Positions 20,222 through 29,596 of a stretch of DNA of 64,000 bases are shown here, in pieces (within the stretch, counting starts at the first letter, position 1; the number at the start of each line of letters is the position of its first letter). Position numbers and translations under genes: made by a program. The DNA comes from Streptococcus chenjunshii. Its GTDB lineage: Bacteria > Bacillota > Bacilli > Lactobacillales > Streptococcaceae. The stretch covers positions 1,488,001-1,552,000 of the forward strand of contig NZ_CP031733.1 of assembly GCF_003086355.1 (NCBI RefSeq), read 5' to 3'. The notes below the pieces were generated by a model. That model had not been told where the DNA came from and ran no database searches. It saw only the letters and a list, made by a program, of their open reading frames with translations.

Positions 20222-20746
20222 TTATTTTTTGTCAGGAATCGGAGCAAGCTGCATAAACATCTGCCTGCCATCCATCTTGGCTCTTTGCTCAATAATGGCA
20301 ATATCCTGAGTTTTTTCGGCAAATTCAGCTAAAACTTTTGCCCCAATATCTTTATGGGTGATCATCCGTCCCTTAAAACGAATTGAAACTTTAACCTTAT
20401 TGCCTTTTTCTAAAAATTTACGGCCATTGCGCAGTTTTGTTTCAAAATCGCCCTTATCAATTACCGGACTCAAACGAACTTCTTTTACTGTAACAACGCT
20501 TTGTTTTTTACGCTGTTCCTTTTGCTTTTTTTGGTATTCAAATTTGAACTTGCCGTAATCCATAATTTTCGCAACCGGCGGTGTAGCCTGCGGCTGAATT
20601 AAGACCAAATCAACATTGGCATCGTCAGCAGCAGCCTGTGCTTCTGAAAGCGGCTTAATGCCCAATTGCTCACCATCAAGACCAACAAGACGAACTTCAC
20701 GGACACGGATTTCGTCATTAATGAATAGATCTTTCTTAGCTATAAT
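20222..20746 (-). CDS. infC: Translation initiation factor IF-3
   Basis: A 174-residue factor that keeps 30S subunits free and checks the initiator codon. The N-domain shows [16 protein letters not shown]; the C-domain contains [30 protein letters not shown] and the end [18 protein letters not shown] place the start at an ATT codon at 20746: GAGG lies five bases upstream and IF-3 genes characteristically use rare AUU-type starts, which IF-3 itself discriminates against (autoregulation). The alternative is a GTG at 20752, which overlaps the ribosome-binding site. The upstream leader carries a terminator hairpin. Confidence 0.92.
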   Translation of the reverse strand: MIAKKDLFINDEIRVREVRLVGLDGEQLGIKPLSEAQAAADDANVDLVLIQPQATPPVAKIMDYGKFKFEYQKKQKEQRKKQSVVTVKEVRLSPVIDKGDFETKLRNGRKFLEKGNKVKVSIRFKGRMITHKDIGAKVLAEFAEKTQDIAIIEQRAKMDGRQMFMQLAPIPDKK

Positions 20747-20752
20747 CTTCAC

Positions 20753-20902
20753 CTCTTTTTTCTTTTTCAAGAGAAAAACGAAAGCGGATTTGGTCAAACA
20801 AATCCGCACTACAATATTTCATCACTGAAACTTAACATGTAGAGCCAGACAACTTTAGTCGCAAGGCGAGAAGCTCTCACTTCTGCTTTTCTCATTGTTA
20901 GT
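20753..20902 (-). ncRNA. L20-type leader RNA of infC-rpmI-rplT
   Basis: About 150 nt between the promoter and infC contain no frame. They hold a structured part (AAGTGAGAGCTTCTCGCC and following) and end in a terminator hairpin. In low-GC Gram-positives L20 protein binds such a leader and promotes premature termination. Identity is inferred from position, operon content and terminator; an Rfam covariance search would settle it. Confidence 0.75.
20773..20807 (-). terminator. Attenuator hairpin in the infC leader
   Basis: On the minus strand GCGGATTTG/CAAATCCGC with a short loop is followed by TTTCGTTTTT, 27 bp before the infC start. It lies inside the transcribed leader, so it should act as a conditional terminator. 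Confidence 0.85.
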
Positions 20903-20931
20903 AGTATAACACGAGGATTATTTCCTGTCAA
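20903..20931 (-). promoter_or_regulatory. Strong promoter of the infC operon
   Basis: TTGACA-17 bp-TATACT on the minus strand. The -35 lies within the 3' end of cmk, so cmk and infC are separate transcription starts although adjacent. Confidence 0.85.
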
Positions 20932-21598
20932 TTATTTTTTCAGCTTTTTCTTGGATAAAATCGACAACTCCTGCAATGCTGATACCGGTTGTGTCAAAAA
21001 CAATAGCATCCGATGCTGCCTTTAAAGGAGAAACAGCTCGATGGCTGTCTTTATAATCACGTTCTTCGATCTCCTGCTTTAGTCTTTCAAAATCTACAGC
21101 AATGCCTTTTTCTTGATTTTCTTTAAAACGGCGTTTTGCTCTTTCTTCAACCGACGCCAGCAGAAAAATTTTAAGTTCTGCATCGGGCAGGACGACTGTA
21201 CCGATATCGCGTCCATCCATCACAATCGCGCCATCTTTTGCGATTCGGCGCTGCTGGGCCACCAGCTCTTCTCTGATCTCGGGAATAGCCGACAGCCAGG
21301 AAACATTATTGGTAACTGCATTCTGACGAATAGCCAGGCTGACATCCTGATCTCCGATAAAAACGGTTTGACTGCCGTCGGCCGTTTGACCAAAAGAGAT
21401 CGGATTTGCTCTGATAAGTTCTAAAATTTCAGGAACCTGTTCGGCATTAAGCTGATGCTGCAAGGCAAGATAAGTCGCTGAACGATACATAGCTCCGGTA
21501 TCCAAATAAGTATAGCCAAGATTTTTTGCAATAATCTTGGCTACTGTACTTTTCCCACTTGAAGCCGGACCATCAATGGCAATTGTAATAGATTTCAT
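20918..21598 (-). CDS. cmk: Cytidylate kinase
   Basis: A 226-residue kinase that phosphorylates CMP/dCMP with ATP. It has the P-loop GPASSGKST (about 9-17), the CMP-binding YLDTGAMYR segment, and [21 protein letters not shown]. The C-terminal [19 protein letters not shown] is typical. I chose the ATG at 21598 with GAGGAG just upstream; the longer frame to 21652 would overlap the LysM gene and lacks a better site. It is likely transcribed with the upstream LysM-protein gene. Confidence 0.94.
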   Translation of the reverse strand: MKSITIAIDGPASSGKSTVAKIIAKNLGYTYLDTGAMYRSATYLALQHQLNAEQVPEILELIRANPISFGQTADGSQTVFIGDQDVSLAIRQNAVTNNVSWLSAIPEIREELVAQQRRIAKDGAIVMDGRDIGTVVLPDAELKIFLLASVEERAKRRFKENQEKGIAVDFERLKQEIEERDYKDSHRAVSPLKAASDAIVFDTTGISIAGVVDFIQEKAEKIIDRK

Positions 21599-21617
21599 GG
21601 TCTCCTCTAATTCCTGA

Positions 21618-22121
21618 TTAATTGATGTATACTTCATCGCCCGGATCCGCATACCAATAACCGAGCGTCATATGATCTGGATTTAAAGCCTGCAGCTGTT
21701 CTACTGAAATCCCTGCTCGTGAAGCAATAGCTGCCGCTCCTTCACCGGCTAAAACAGTAATTGTCTCTCCGCTTCCTTCTGAACTTTCCGTAGTGGTTTC
21801 GCTTGAAGAAGCGGTCGTTTCTTCAGAACTTGAACTTGCCGACGTCTCACTGGAAGATTTTTCTGCAGAGCTTTCTTTGACAGTCGTCACCTCTGCTGAT
21901 GATGATTGGGCTGTTTCTTCAGTATTGCTGTTCGATGTATAATAAAAGACAAACAGTATACCGACAATCAGCAAAAAGAAAACGCTCAGCAAAGCTGTCA
22001 GCCAAGGTGTAGAAATGACCAGAGTTTTACTGTCTTCTGATTTTTTCTTTTCTTCCTTGCTGTCCGCTGCCTGCTCTTCGTTATCATCGACAATTTTTTC
22101 TTCCCATGGTTGTTTTGCCAT
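21618..22121 (-). CDS. LysM-domain membrane protein
   Basis: A 167-residue protein: an acidic cytoplasmic N-terminus (1-40), one membrane helix (about 43-63), a Ser/Glu/Thr-rich extracellular linker (70-118) and a C-terminal LysM-like domain ([28 protein letters not shown]) expected to bind peptidoglycan. The ATG at 22121 has AGGGGG eight bases upstream. It precedes cmk by 19 bp in an arrangement I believe is common in streptococci. It is divergent from the ferredoxin gene. The exact role is unknown; a structural or regulatory link to the cell wall is inferred. Confidence 0.82.
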   Translation of the reverse strand: MAKQPWEEKIVDDNEEQAADSKEEKKKSEDSKTLVISTPWLTALLSVFFLLIVGILFVFYYTSNSNTEETAQSSSAEVTTVKESSAEKSSSETSASSSSEETTASSSETTTESSEGSGETITVLAGEGAAAIASRAGISVEQLQALNPDHMTLGYWYADPGDEVYIN

Positions 22122-22167
22122 GATTTTCCCCCTTGTTAAATAATTCAATTCATATTACAATAATACC

Positions 22168-22365
22168 ATGAAAGTATCACTAATCCCAGAAAAATGTATC
22201 GCCTGCGGTCTCTGCCAGACTTATTCCAAAATATTCGATTATCATGATGATGGTATTGTCAAATTTACAGACAGTCAAGCGCTGGTTAAAACTATTGACA
22301 ATCAGGATCATGATACACTGAAAGCTGTTAAAGCCTGTCCAACCAAAGCTCTTACAATTTTGTAG
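22168..22365 (+). CDS. Ferredoxin (4Fe-4S)
   Basis: A 65-residue electron carrier. CIACGLC (residues 10-16) and a distant ACP motif (Cys near 57) give one [4Fe-4S] cluster site; the rest is acidic, as in monocluster ferredoxins of streptococci. It is divergent from the LysM gene and its 3' end overlaps the ebsA-like gene by 14 bp on the other strand. Its redox partner is not apparent nearby. Confidence 0.88.
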   Translation: MKVSLIPEKCIACGLCQTYSKIFDYHDDGIVKFTDSQALVKTIDNQDHDTLKAVKACPTKALTIL

Positions 22366-22843
22366 GAGCTTTTTTATCATCCTTATAAACTTCAAAATAA
22401 TCCAGTTTTGTTAAATTATCCAGAAGTTCAACTTCTCCCTTAAAATTTGGATCAACTGCCAAGGCATCTAAAAAATATTTCTTCGGCCATTTTCTCATAT
22501 AGAAAATGTAATTTTTCCCATTATCCAGATGAAGGGCCAAAGTAGAATAAGTTACCTCAATTTTTTCGATTGAGGCAATCACGATTTTTTTAGGGATTTT
22601 CGGATTTAGCGAAACCACCCGCAAAATACCGCTGTCTTCTATAATAAAGTATCTGTAAAAGCCAATATTGACCAATACAATGAATAAAGCAAATAAAATA
22701 AAAACATAAGACGGTATTTTTGTTCTTTCAAACAAAAGCGATAAACCAATAAAGATAGGAGCAATTGCAATTGACCAATAAACAATCAGCCAGGATAGCT
22801 CAGGCTGCCAATGATATCTTACCTTACCAAATATTTTGATCAT
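22352..22843 (-). CDS. EbsA-family membrane protein
   Basis: A 163-residue protein with two membrane helices (about 17-37 and 45-65), then a C-terminal domain of mixed strands (IEDSGILRVVSLNPK..., YIFYMRKWPKKYFLDAL) with a PH-like appearance. It matches the pattern of the streptococcal/enterococcal EbsA family, named after an enterococcal surface-exclusion-related locus but of unclear function. It lies between ferredoxin and pepT. The family call rests on pattern and neighbourhood, so I am moderately sure. Confidence 0.7.
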   Translation of the reverse strand: MIKIFGKVRYHWQPELSWLIVYWSIAIAPIFIGLSLLFERTKIPSYVFILFALFIVLVNIGFYRYFIIEDSGILRVVSLNPKIPKKIVIASIEKIEVTYSTLALHLDNGKNYIFYMRKWPKKYFLDALAVDPNFKGEVELLDNLTKLDYFEVYKDDKKAPTKL

Positions 22844-22900
22844 AGAGCTCCTCCCAATAATTCTATTCTATCATATTTTTTGATATTTTAGTGGGGATTC

Positions 22901-24121
22901 TCAAAATTTTACGATTTCGATAATCACATCAACAGCTCTCTCCATTGTCTCCAGACTGACAAACTCAAAAGGCCCGTGCATATTTTCCCCGCCCGCAAAT
23001 AGATTGGGAGTCGGAATGCCCATAAAGGAAATTTTTGATCCGTCAGTACCGCCCCGTACAGGAGCTACAAGCGGTTTAATCCCTAGTTTTTTCATAGCTT
23101 CTTCCGCTATGGTTACCGGCCGCATGTCCTGCTCCACTATTTTTTTCATATTGTAATATTGATCACTCAGATTAATAAGAACACGTTCAGTGCCGTATGC
23201 CCTGTTCATCTGTTCTGCAAGTTTGCGGACAAAAACTTTGCGCTTTTCAAAAGAAAGGTCATCAAAATCACGGATAATATAAGAACTGTGCGCTTTTTCC
23301 ACATTTCCCTTCAGGTTAAACAAATGATAAAACCCTTCATAACCCGCTGTTTTTTCCGGACGGTCTGTCACAGGGAGCTGTTGATGAAAATCAATAGCCA
23401 GCTGCAAAGCATTAACCATCTGGTTTTTAGCTGTTCCGGGATGAACATTGCGGCCTAAAAAATCGATTTCTAAAGCAGCAGCGTTAAAGGTTTCGTACTG
23501 CAGTTCCCCAAGCGGTCCGCCGTCTACCGTGTAGGCAAAATCAACAGCGAAATCCTTTGCCGCAAATTTATCAGCCCCAACACCGATTTCCTCATCCGGC
23601 CCAAACCCCACACGAATCTCACCGTGCTTAATTTCCGGATGATCAACTAAATAGGCCATTGCGGTCATAATTTCTGCAATACCTGCCTTATCATCAGCAC
23701 CCAGAAGCGTTGTCCCGTCAGTTGTTATCAATGTCTGGCCTTGATAATGCTTAAGGTTAGGAAAGGCTTTGGGTGTTAAACTATAGCCTGACTGACCAAG
23801 CACAATACTGCCGCCATCATAATTCTCAATAATCTGCGGAGCAACACCATCTGCATTATAATCGGCTGTATCCATGTGTGAAATAAAACCGATTCTATCA
23901 GTCTTTGTAGGATCATTAGCCGGCAGGGTCCCGACTACATAGCCATTTTCCGGTATATAATGTACATCCTGAAGGCCGATAGCTTCCATCTCCGGTTTTA
24001 GTATATTAGTTGCAAACTCAACCTGATTTTGAGTTGAAGGGGTTTCTGTGCTCGCAGGATTGCTGCGCGTATTGATGCGGACATAGGTCAGGAAACGCTC
24101 TAATAGATTTGTATATGCCAT
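22901..24121 (-). CDS. pepT: Peptidase T (tripeptide aminopeptidase)
   Basis: A 406-residue M20-family zinc aminopeptidase releasing the N-terminal residue of tripeptides in the cytoplasm. [13 protein letters not shown] (about 80-92) gives the first metal ligands, [12 protein letters not shown] the bridging Asp, [13 protein letters not shown] the catalytic Glu, and [25 protein letters not shown] and [21 protein letters not shown] the rest of the site. Full length. GAGGTGA lies just before the ATG. It is a housekeeping gene for peptide-derived amino acids. Confidence 0.96.
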   Translation of the reverse strand: MAYTNLLERFLTYVRINTRSNPASTETPSTQNQVEFATNILKPEMEAIGLQDVHYIPENGYVVGTLPANDPTKTDRIGFISHMDTADYNADGVAPQIIENYDGGSIVLGQSGYSLTPKAFPNLKHYQGQTLITTDGTTLLGADDKAGIAEIMTAMAYLVDHPEIKHGEIRVGFGPDEEIGVGADKFAAKDFAVDFAYTVDGGPLGELQYETFNAAALEIDFLGRNVHPGTAKNQMVNALQLAIDFHQQLPVTDRPEKTAGYEGFYHLFNLKGNVEKAHSSYIIRDFDDLSFEKRKVFVRKLAEQMNRAYGTERVLINLSDQYYNMKKIVEQDMRPVTIAEEAMKKLGIKPLVAPVRGGTDGSKISFMGIPTPNLFAGGENMHGPFEFVSLETMERAVDVIIEIVKF

Positions 24122-24414
24122 CTTTCACCTCACTAATCAGTCATTTTATTATAACAAAAAACACAGGCAGTCTCCACTCTCAAACTTAGTCGCTGCTTCA
24201 ATGGCTATTGAAAGTTTTCTAATGAATTACCTTTCTCATTTTTATAATTGCAGCCTGCTCTAATACTTCTCAATGGATTAAAAGCAGATCAAAAGTCCCT
24301 AAATTTATATCTTTGCATTATCGCTGCAGGCTATTGGACTGCTTTCTTTATAAACTGCTGACTGTCATTTTGAGGTTTTAAAAACGTAAAAAATATTAGT
24401 TAGCCTTTGCATAT
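24122..24414. other. Non-coding AT-rich gap
   Basis: About 290 bp between pepT and the terminator downstream of the atlA-linked lipoprotein gene. I see no frame with a recognisable protein, no repeat arm and no convincing promoter except what pepT itself needs. Confidence 0.5.
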
Positions 24415-24472
24415 GAAAAAGCTTCATAATTTTCTGGAAGCAGATATGATCTGCTAAGAAAATTACAAAGCT
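24415..24472 (-). terminator. Long hairpin terminator of the atlA operon
   Basis: A nested stem is formed by AGCTT/AAGCT, TAATTTTCT/AGAAAATTA and AGCAGAT/ATCTGCT with small internal loops. On the minus strand it runs into TTTTTC. It lies 70 bp after the lipoprotein stop codon. Confidence 0.75.
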
Positions 24473-24542
24473 CACCGCAGCTTGGTTTTGATAGATTGCA
24501 GCTAAATGCTGAAATCATTTTAGAACGATGACATTCTCATTT

Positions 24543-25130
24543 TTATTCATTGCTTATATGATAATAAACTTTTTCTGCCAAACTATCTTCGGCTAAATCT
24601 TCAGAAGAAATAATACGGTCCTTTGCAGTATCTGACGTATCAGTCTGTCCATCAGCAAAGTAAGCAGAAGACAGAGTCTTTCCGGCTGGAACAATATAGA
24701 GAGTAAGGTTGGTTTTTCCTGCCTTATCAACATTCAACAGCAAAACACCATCCTGATCAATATCCAGAAAACTGCCTGTCATGTCAGAACTTGTCAGACC
24801 AGAGTGATTAAAAGTGAGAAGCTCCCCCTTGGCATTCTGCCAGTTTCCTGCCATCGTCCCATAATCACCTTTTAAAATTCGTCCGGTATCAAGGCCATTA
24901 ATAGCTGCAATCTCAGAACTTGGATTGCTCTCTTTTTCATCCGCTTCAGAAGCTCCTCCAACAGTTGAAGACGGCTGAGACTTATCTGCATCTGCCTGAG
25001 TCGTTACTTGAGAAGTTGAACTGAATTCAGAGACTGTTTGATTATTCTCTTCACTTTTTTGCCCCGCACAGGCAGCAAGTAAGAAAAGCACTGCCAGACA
25101 GGCTGCAAAACAGCTGACTATTTTTTTCAT
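24543..25130 (-). CDS. Putative lipoprotein downstream of atlA
   Basis: A 195-residue secreted lipoprotein. The signal peptide MKKIVSCFAACLAVLFLLAAC ends in the lipobox LAAC. A low-complexity Ser/Thr/Gln-rich linker (about 25-75) leads to a C-terminal domain (GDYGTMAGNWQNAKGELLTF... LTLYIVPAGKTLSSAYFADG) that I read as mostly beta; DUF6287-like families look similar, but I do not assign it. It starts 25 bp after atlA, so it is the second gene of that operon and may act with or control the autolysin at the cell surface. The ATG at 25130 was chosen over an in-frame TTG at 25151. Confidence 0.75.
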   Translation of the reverse strand: MKKIVSCFAACLAVLFLLAACAGQKSEENNQTVSEFSSTSQVTTQADADKSQPSSTVGGASEADEKESNPSSEIAAINGLDTGRILKGDYGTMAGNWQNAKGELLTFNHSGLTSSDMTGSFLDIDQDGVLLLNVDKAGKTNLTLYIVPAGKTLSSAYFADGQTDTSDTAKDRIISSEDLAEDSLAEKVYYHISNE

Positions 25131-25154
25131 AAGCACCAACTTTCTAAACAATCA

Positions 25155-28052
25155 TTAACTGGTAAATCTGCCTGTATAATCAATATTTTCATCTAAATTA
25201 TGAGATAATTTAGGAGAAACACTGGTATACTGCCAAGCTGCTGCATTTGAATAATAAGAGAGTGTTTTTGCCTGTTCCTGAGTTAAATAGGTATACCCAT
25301 TAGTATAGTGAGCAATCCAGAAATTAGACAGCCCAAATCGGGAAGTGCTGACCTGACCGCCTCGAATGTCCAGCCAGCTAGCCATCGTATAGTGAACTAA
25401 GTTGCTGTAACCCAAACGGTTCATCTCATCCTGCCAAGCTTGAATATTATTATTAATATTGGACAGCATAGCGGATTCTTCCATATCATTAACCATCACG
25501 GTCGCATTTGACAGACCCATAGACTGGGCGACGCTGACAAAGTACTGCGCTTCTGCTCTGGCCTGTGCTTCTGTAGTGTAGTGTGAGTAATGGTAGGCGG
25601 AGACTTTAACACCGGCAGCCTGAGCATTAGCAATCTGCGCCCGAGCATAAGGATTAGTATAGGTTGTCCCTTCTGTCAATTTCACAACAACTCCTTGAAT
25701 GCCCTGCTGTTTCAGAGAAGTAAACTCTGCTGTTGAAATAATTCCATTGTGGCTGCTGATATCAATGAAATATGATGGTAATTCAACCGCCGGTCTTTCA
25801 GCATTGAATGCGTAGTTCCCAAGATCAAACCCTGACGTGCTGCCATCGTTATAATCAACATAGGCATGAACTGTATAGTTTCCTTGAATATAGCCATGGT
25901 TTTTCGCATCTACAGTGACAGACGCCTTACCGCCACTTACTGAGGCCGTTCCATACCAAACAAGATTGGCTTGATTGCTTTCTGACCAAGCAGCTACTCG
26001 GACACCTTTGACAATTTTCCCGTCAGCATTTTCTGTAACGATCACTTCAAGCCTGCCAGCTGCTGCATTATGATTAGTCACAGCAGCCGCAGCATCTGCA
26101 GCTCTAACAGCTTCCGTTACCGTAAACCCTTCAGTTGCTGACAAACCGATAAACTGATTGCCAATTTTACTTTGCCCATAGACATTAACATGATAATGCC
26201 CTGTTTCAAAGTGATGATCTTTTAAGTTAATCGTTGCTGTATAGGTTCCGTCAGCCTGCTTATCTGCAGTAAGCCAGCTGAGATCGTCCTGGCCATTGTT
26301 GCTCGTCCATACTGGAAGCATGATCGAACTCATATAAACCGGGACCTCAGAAACAGTTACCAAATAGCTGGTTTCTGTAGCTTTAGTGATTGCTGTTTTT
26401 ACATCAGGTTGGCTAATATCAAAATCTTTTGCAGCAAGACCAATCATACGTCCGTTATCATTGAGATAAGCATGGATATGATAAAGCCCATAGCCTCTGT
26501 GATTGCTGTATGGTGCAGTAACCGTACCGCTGCTGCTCGATTGATACCATTGGAGATCATCCTGGCCTTTTTCATCTGACCAGACCGCAAAATGGACTTT
26601 GCTATAATCTGTCACTGTATTAGAATCCAGCCTTATAGCAATACCATCGGTGTTTAAGTCGGCTGTCACTGTATTCTTAGCAGCAGGCTTTGTAATTTTA
26701 TAGGAACCCAGAACTGTCCCCACAGTTGTGCCGTCACTATAATCTGTATATACATGAACAATATACGTATCAGAACGATTAGAATGATCAGCAATATTGA
26801 CGGTTGCTGATGCCCTGTTATTTCTAACAGCCGGAGAATACCATTTCAGGTCATCCTGACCCTTATCCTGCGACCAGACCGCAATATTAACAGCTGCGAT
26901 CTCTTTAGATACTGACGAACCTGCAACCACAACATCAAAAGTTGTCTTGTTCTCAGCATAATTTGCGATAGAAACTGTCGCATTGCTACGTGTGTCTACA
27001 TTGTCAAAACCGGATGTAGCAGATAAACCGATTTGGCTGCCTAATATTGTACTGTAACCATAGATATTAGCATGATAATGCCCTCTGTCATTATTATGGT
27101 TTGCGACCGCAACACTGACTTTATATGTTCTTTGTTCGGTCTGGCTGGCGGTATACCAGACTAGATCATCTTGGCCTTTTTGGTCTGACCAGACTGGAAC
27201 CATGATATCGGTGATACTTTGAGGAACATTGCTGATAATGATATCAAAAGTGCCTGTTCCTGTCTGCTGAATCGCTGTAGCTATTTGCGGCTCTGCCACT
27301 GTAACCGTCATAGCATTTAAACCATAGTTCCCATCGTTGCGAATCGAATAAGTATGGATATGATAAGTCCCGTAAGATCTGTGCCGCGATAAGTCAACAT
27401 AAGCAGCACCGGCTGCATCAGCCGTATACCAGACTAAATCATCCTGCCCATTGACATCCGACCAAACAGCAAATTTAATACTCTCATTTGCAGCAGATGG
27501 CTTTTGATATTGAATCCTTATGCCATTATCGGTCACATCAGCAACAGTTTCAGGCTGCTGAGCAACTGTAAGAACTGCCGCGCTGTCTGCTGAAGAACTT
27601 GTTTCTAAAGACTGTGCTTCAGCTGACACAGCTCTCAAAGAAACCGCTGCTGCATCCGCATCTAGAAACTGAAGATCATCGGCAGCAAGCGAAAGTTCCG
27701 TTGATTCATCTGTCACAGCCTCTGCAGTCACTGTGTTCTGATTTTGAGCAGCTGTATCAGAATCTGAAAACTCACTTTCAGCAAAGGAAGGCTGTTCAAG
27801 AGTTTCTTCCTTTTGACCACTGTCAGCTTCTGCTGGCAAAGCCGTATCATTAAATGTTTCATCGGCAGCCGCAGCTGTATCAGTTTCAGCTGTAACTGTA
27901 TCAAGCGGAATATTAGATTGTATTTCTGTCACTGTTTCTTCTGGAAACGAGCTGTCTGTAAGCTGTTCTTCAGCCAAGACAGTGCCTGTTCCTAAAAAAA
28001 CGCTCATTACAAAAGGAGCAATGAGGTAAGTCTGTAGCTTTTTCTTTTCCAA
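25155..28052 (-). CDS. atlA: AtlA-type autolysin: Bsp-like repeats plus GH25 muramidase
   Basis: A 965-residue secreted wall hydrolase. The signal peptide occupies residues 1-27 (FLGTGTVLAEE), followed by an acidic, Ala/Thr/Glu-rich region to about 165. Six Bsp-like repeats of 85-95 residues (about 170-745) follow, each centred on an AVWS..GQDDL.WY motif. They fall into two successive triplets: repeats 1/4, 2/5 (GHYH.N.YG...GLSAT.GF) and 3/6 (VH.Y.DY.DG.T) resemble each other. The C-terminal GH25 domain (about 755-965) has YFIDISSHNG and VNDMEE catalytic segments and cleaves the glycan strand. The start codon is TTG with AAGGA eight bases upstream. Layout matches S. mutans AtlA, which acts in cell separation and biofilm. 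Confidence 0.92.
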   Translation of the reverse strand: MEKKKLQTYLIAPFVMSVFLGTGTVLAEEQLTDSSFPEETVTEIQSNIPLDTVTAETDTAAAADETFNDTALPAEADSGQKEETLEQPSFAESEFSDSDTAAQNQNTVTAEAVTDESTELSLAADDLQFLDADAAAVSLRAVSAEAQSLETSSSADSAAVLTVAQQPETVADVTDNGIRIQYQKPSAANESIKFAVWSDVNGQDDLVWYTADAAGAAYVDLSRHRSYGTYHIHTYSIRNDGNYGLNAMTVTVAEPQIATAIQQTGTGTFDIIISNVPQSITDIMVPVWSDQKGQDDLVWYTASQTEQRTYKVSVAVANHNNDRGHYHANIYGYSTILGSQIGLSATSGFDNVDTRSNATVSIANYAENKTTFDVVVAGSSVSKEIAAVNIAVWSQDKGQDDLKWYSPAVRNNRASATVNIADHSNRSDTYIVHVYTDYSDGTTVGTVLGSYKITKPAAKNTVTADLNTDGIAIRLDSNTVTDYSKVHFAVWSDEKGQDDLQWYQSSSSGTVTAPYSNHRGYGLYHIHAYLNDNGRMIGLAAKDFDISQPDVKTAITKATETSYLVTVSEVPVYMSSIMLPVWTSNNGQDDLSWLTADKQADGTYTATINLKDHHFETGHYHVNVYGQSKIGNQFIGLSATEGFTVTEAVRAADAAAAVTNHNAAAGRLEVIVTENADGKIVKGVRVAAWSESNQANLVWYGTASVSGGKASVTVDAKNHGYIQGNYTVHAYVDYNDGSTSGFDLGNYAFNAERPAVELPSYFIDISSHNGIISTAEFTSLKQQGIQGVVVKLTEGTTYTNPYARAQIANAQAAGVKVSAYHYSHYTTEAQARAEAQYFVSVAQSMGLSNATVMVNDMEESAMLSNINNNIQAWQDEMNRLGYSNLVHYTMASWLDIRGGQVSTSRFGLSNFWIAHYTNGYTYLTQEQAKTLSYYSNAAAWQYTSVSPKLSHNLDENIDYTGRFTS

Positions 28053-28084
28053 TAGTTAAATCCTTCTTTTTTTTATTTAAATTT

Positions 28085-28113
28085 ATTATAGCATTCATTT
28101 ATAAGGCGGGCAA
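28085..28113 (-). promoter_or_regulatory. Promoter of atlA
   Basis: TTGCCC-17 bp-TATAAT on the minus strand, about 33 bp upstream of the TTG start codon. The roughly 340 bp between here and the next gene's promoter hold no recognisable gene or repeat. Confidence 0.7.
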
Positions 28114-28492
28114 GCCTGTTGATTTTAAAGCTTTTTTACAAAAAGATGCATTTGTTACATACAGCTGCACAATACTTGCTCCTTCCTGGTTGCTACATAG
28201 CAAAACATAGAATGGTTTGATGGACCGGCTGTTTAAACCAGTCTGAAAGGCAGCCCGTCCTTTCATCTCTTTTTTACATAACAGAGTGCCTATCTGTAAA
28301 GAAAGGGCAGAGTGAGTACTGTTTTATATACAGCTAATTTCGGTTGTCAGGCAGCCCTCATCCTTTTATTCGAAAAAAACTCGTTTTATCATTCAAACAG
28401 TTGCTGCCGTGTCCTTTTTATGATTCAGATTTACTAAAACAGCATTTCTATGTTATAATTTAAAGTAGAATTATAGTAAAGGCAGTTATATT

Positions 28493-29419
28493 ATGACACT
28501 TTTATCTGTTGTTGTTCCTTGTTACAATGAAGAAGAGGCCATCCGCCCTTTTTTAAAAGAAATGCAGAAAATTGAAAAGCGTATGCGAAGCAATGTCGCT
28601 GTTGAATATCTGTTTATCAATGATGGCTCTAAGGACGGGACACTCGCTGTCCTGCGCAGTTTGGCAAATGATTACAGTAATGTTCATTACATCTCCTTTT
28701 CCCGAAATTTTGGAAAAGAGGCTGGCTTGCTGGCTGGTCTGGAGGAAGCTAGAGGGGATCTGATTACGGTAATGGATGCTGATCTTCAAGATCCGCCAGA
28801 TCTGCTGCCAGAGATGTATGAAAAAATTCAAGAAGGCTACGATGTTGTTGGAACGCGGCGTGCTAATCGAAAAGGTGAGCCCCCAATACGTTCACTGTTT
28901 TCTAAACTGTTTTATTGGTTTGCCAATAAAATTACAGACACTGAAATGGTTGACGGTGCCAGAGATTTTCGCTTGATGACCAGACAGGTTGTTGACAGTA
29001 TTTTAACCTTAGGTGAAGTCAATCGTTTCTCTAAGGGAATCTTTTCTTGGGTAGGCTTTAAGACAACTTATATCAGTTTTGAAAATCGTGAACGGGTCGC
29101 AGGAAAAACCAGCTGGAACTTCTTCGACTTGCTCAAATATTCTATTGACGGATTTGTTAATTTTTCCGAAGTGCCTCTAAATATTGCAACTTGGACCGGG
29201 ACAGCCAGTTTTGTTTTTTCACTCTTTGCTATCATTTTTATCGTTATTCGTAAATTAATTTGGGATGACCCAGTATCCGGATGGGCGAGTACCGTCTCCA
29301 TTATACTTTTTATGGGCGGGATTCAGCTGTTCTGCATCGGAATACTCGGAAAATACATCGCTAAAATCTTTTTAGAAACTAAAAAACGTCCTGTCTATAT
29401 TGTTAAAGAGAAAAGATAA
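28493..29419 (+). CDS. Polyprenyl-phosphate glycosyltransferase of the RGP side chain (SccN-like)
   Basis: A 308-residue GT2 enzyme: INDGSKDGT (about 42-50), FSRNFGKEAG, the DAD metal site in MDADLQDPPDLLPEM (about 94-108), then helices at about 228-252 and 265-287 and a KKRPVYIVKEK tail. In S. mutans the SccN enzyme charges undecaprenyl phosphate with glucose for the rhamnan side chain; position beside rgpF/sccH makes the same role likely here. It is convergent with the GT-C-like gene across a shared terminator. It is a paralogue of the enzyme at 3636-4595 but keeps DAD where that one has DGD. TATAAT at 28454 is the likely -10. Confidence 0.85.
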   Translation: MTLLSVVVPCYNEEEAIRPFLKEMQKIEKRMRSNVAVEYLFINDGSKDGTLAVLRSLANDYSNVHYISFSRNFGKEAGLLAGLEEARGDLITVMDADLQDPPDLLPEMYEKIQEGYDVVGTRRANRKGEPPIRSLFSKLFYWFANKITDTEMVDGARDFRLMTRQVVDSILTLGEVNRFSKGIFSWVGFKTTYISFENRERVAGKTSWNFFDLLKYSIDGFVNFSEVPLNIATWTGTASFVFSLFAIIFIVIRKLIWDDPVSGWASTVSIILFMGGIQLFCIGILGKYIAKIFLETKKRPVYIVKEKR

Positions 29420-29526
29420 AACTATCAGATTCTACCTTTTACATATGCAATAAACAAGGAAAGCGCGATTTCAAAGTCATCCCTATCACTAGAGTGATGG
29501 GACAAAATTGACTCTTATCTTATAAG

Positions 29527-29572
29527 ACAAACGAAGCTGCGACAAAAGTGCGCAGCTTCGTTTGTTCATTTT
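29527..29572. terminator. Bidirectional terminator
   Basis: A 15-bp perfect stem ACAAACGAAGCTGCG/CGCAGCTTCGTTTGT is followed by TCATTTT. It separates the converging sccN-like and GT-C-like genes. Confidence 0.85.
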
Positions 29573-29596
29573 AACATCTCATCAAGACTATAGGTT

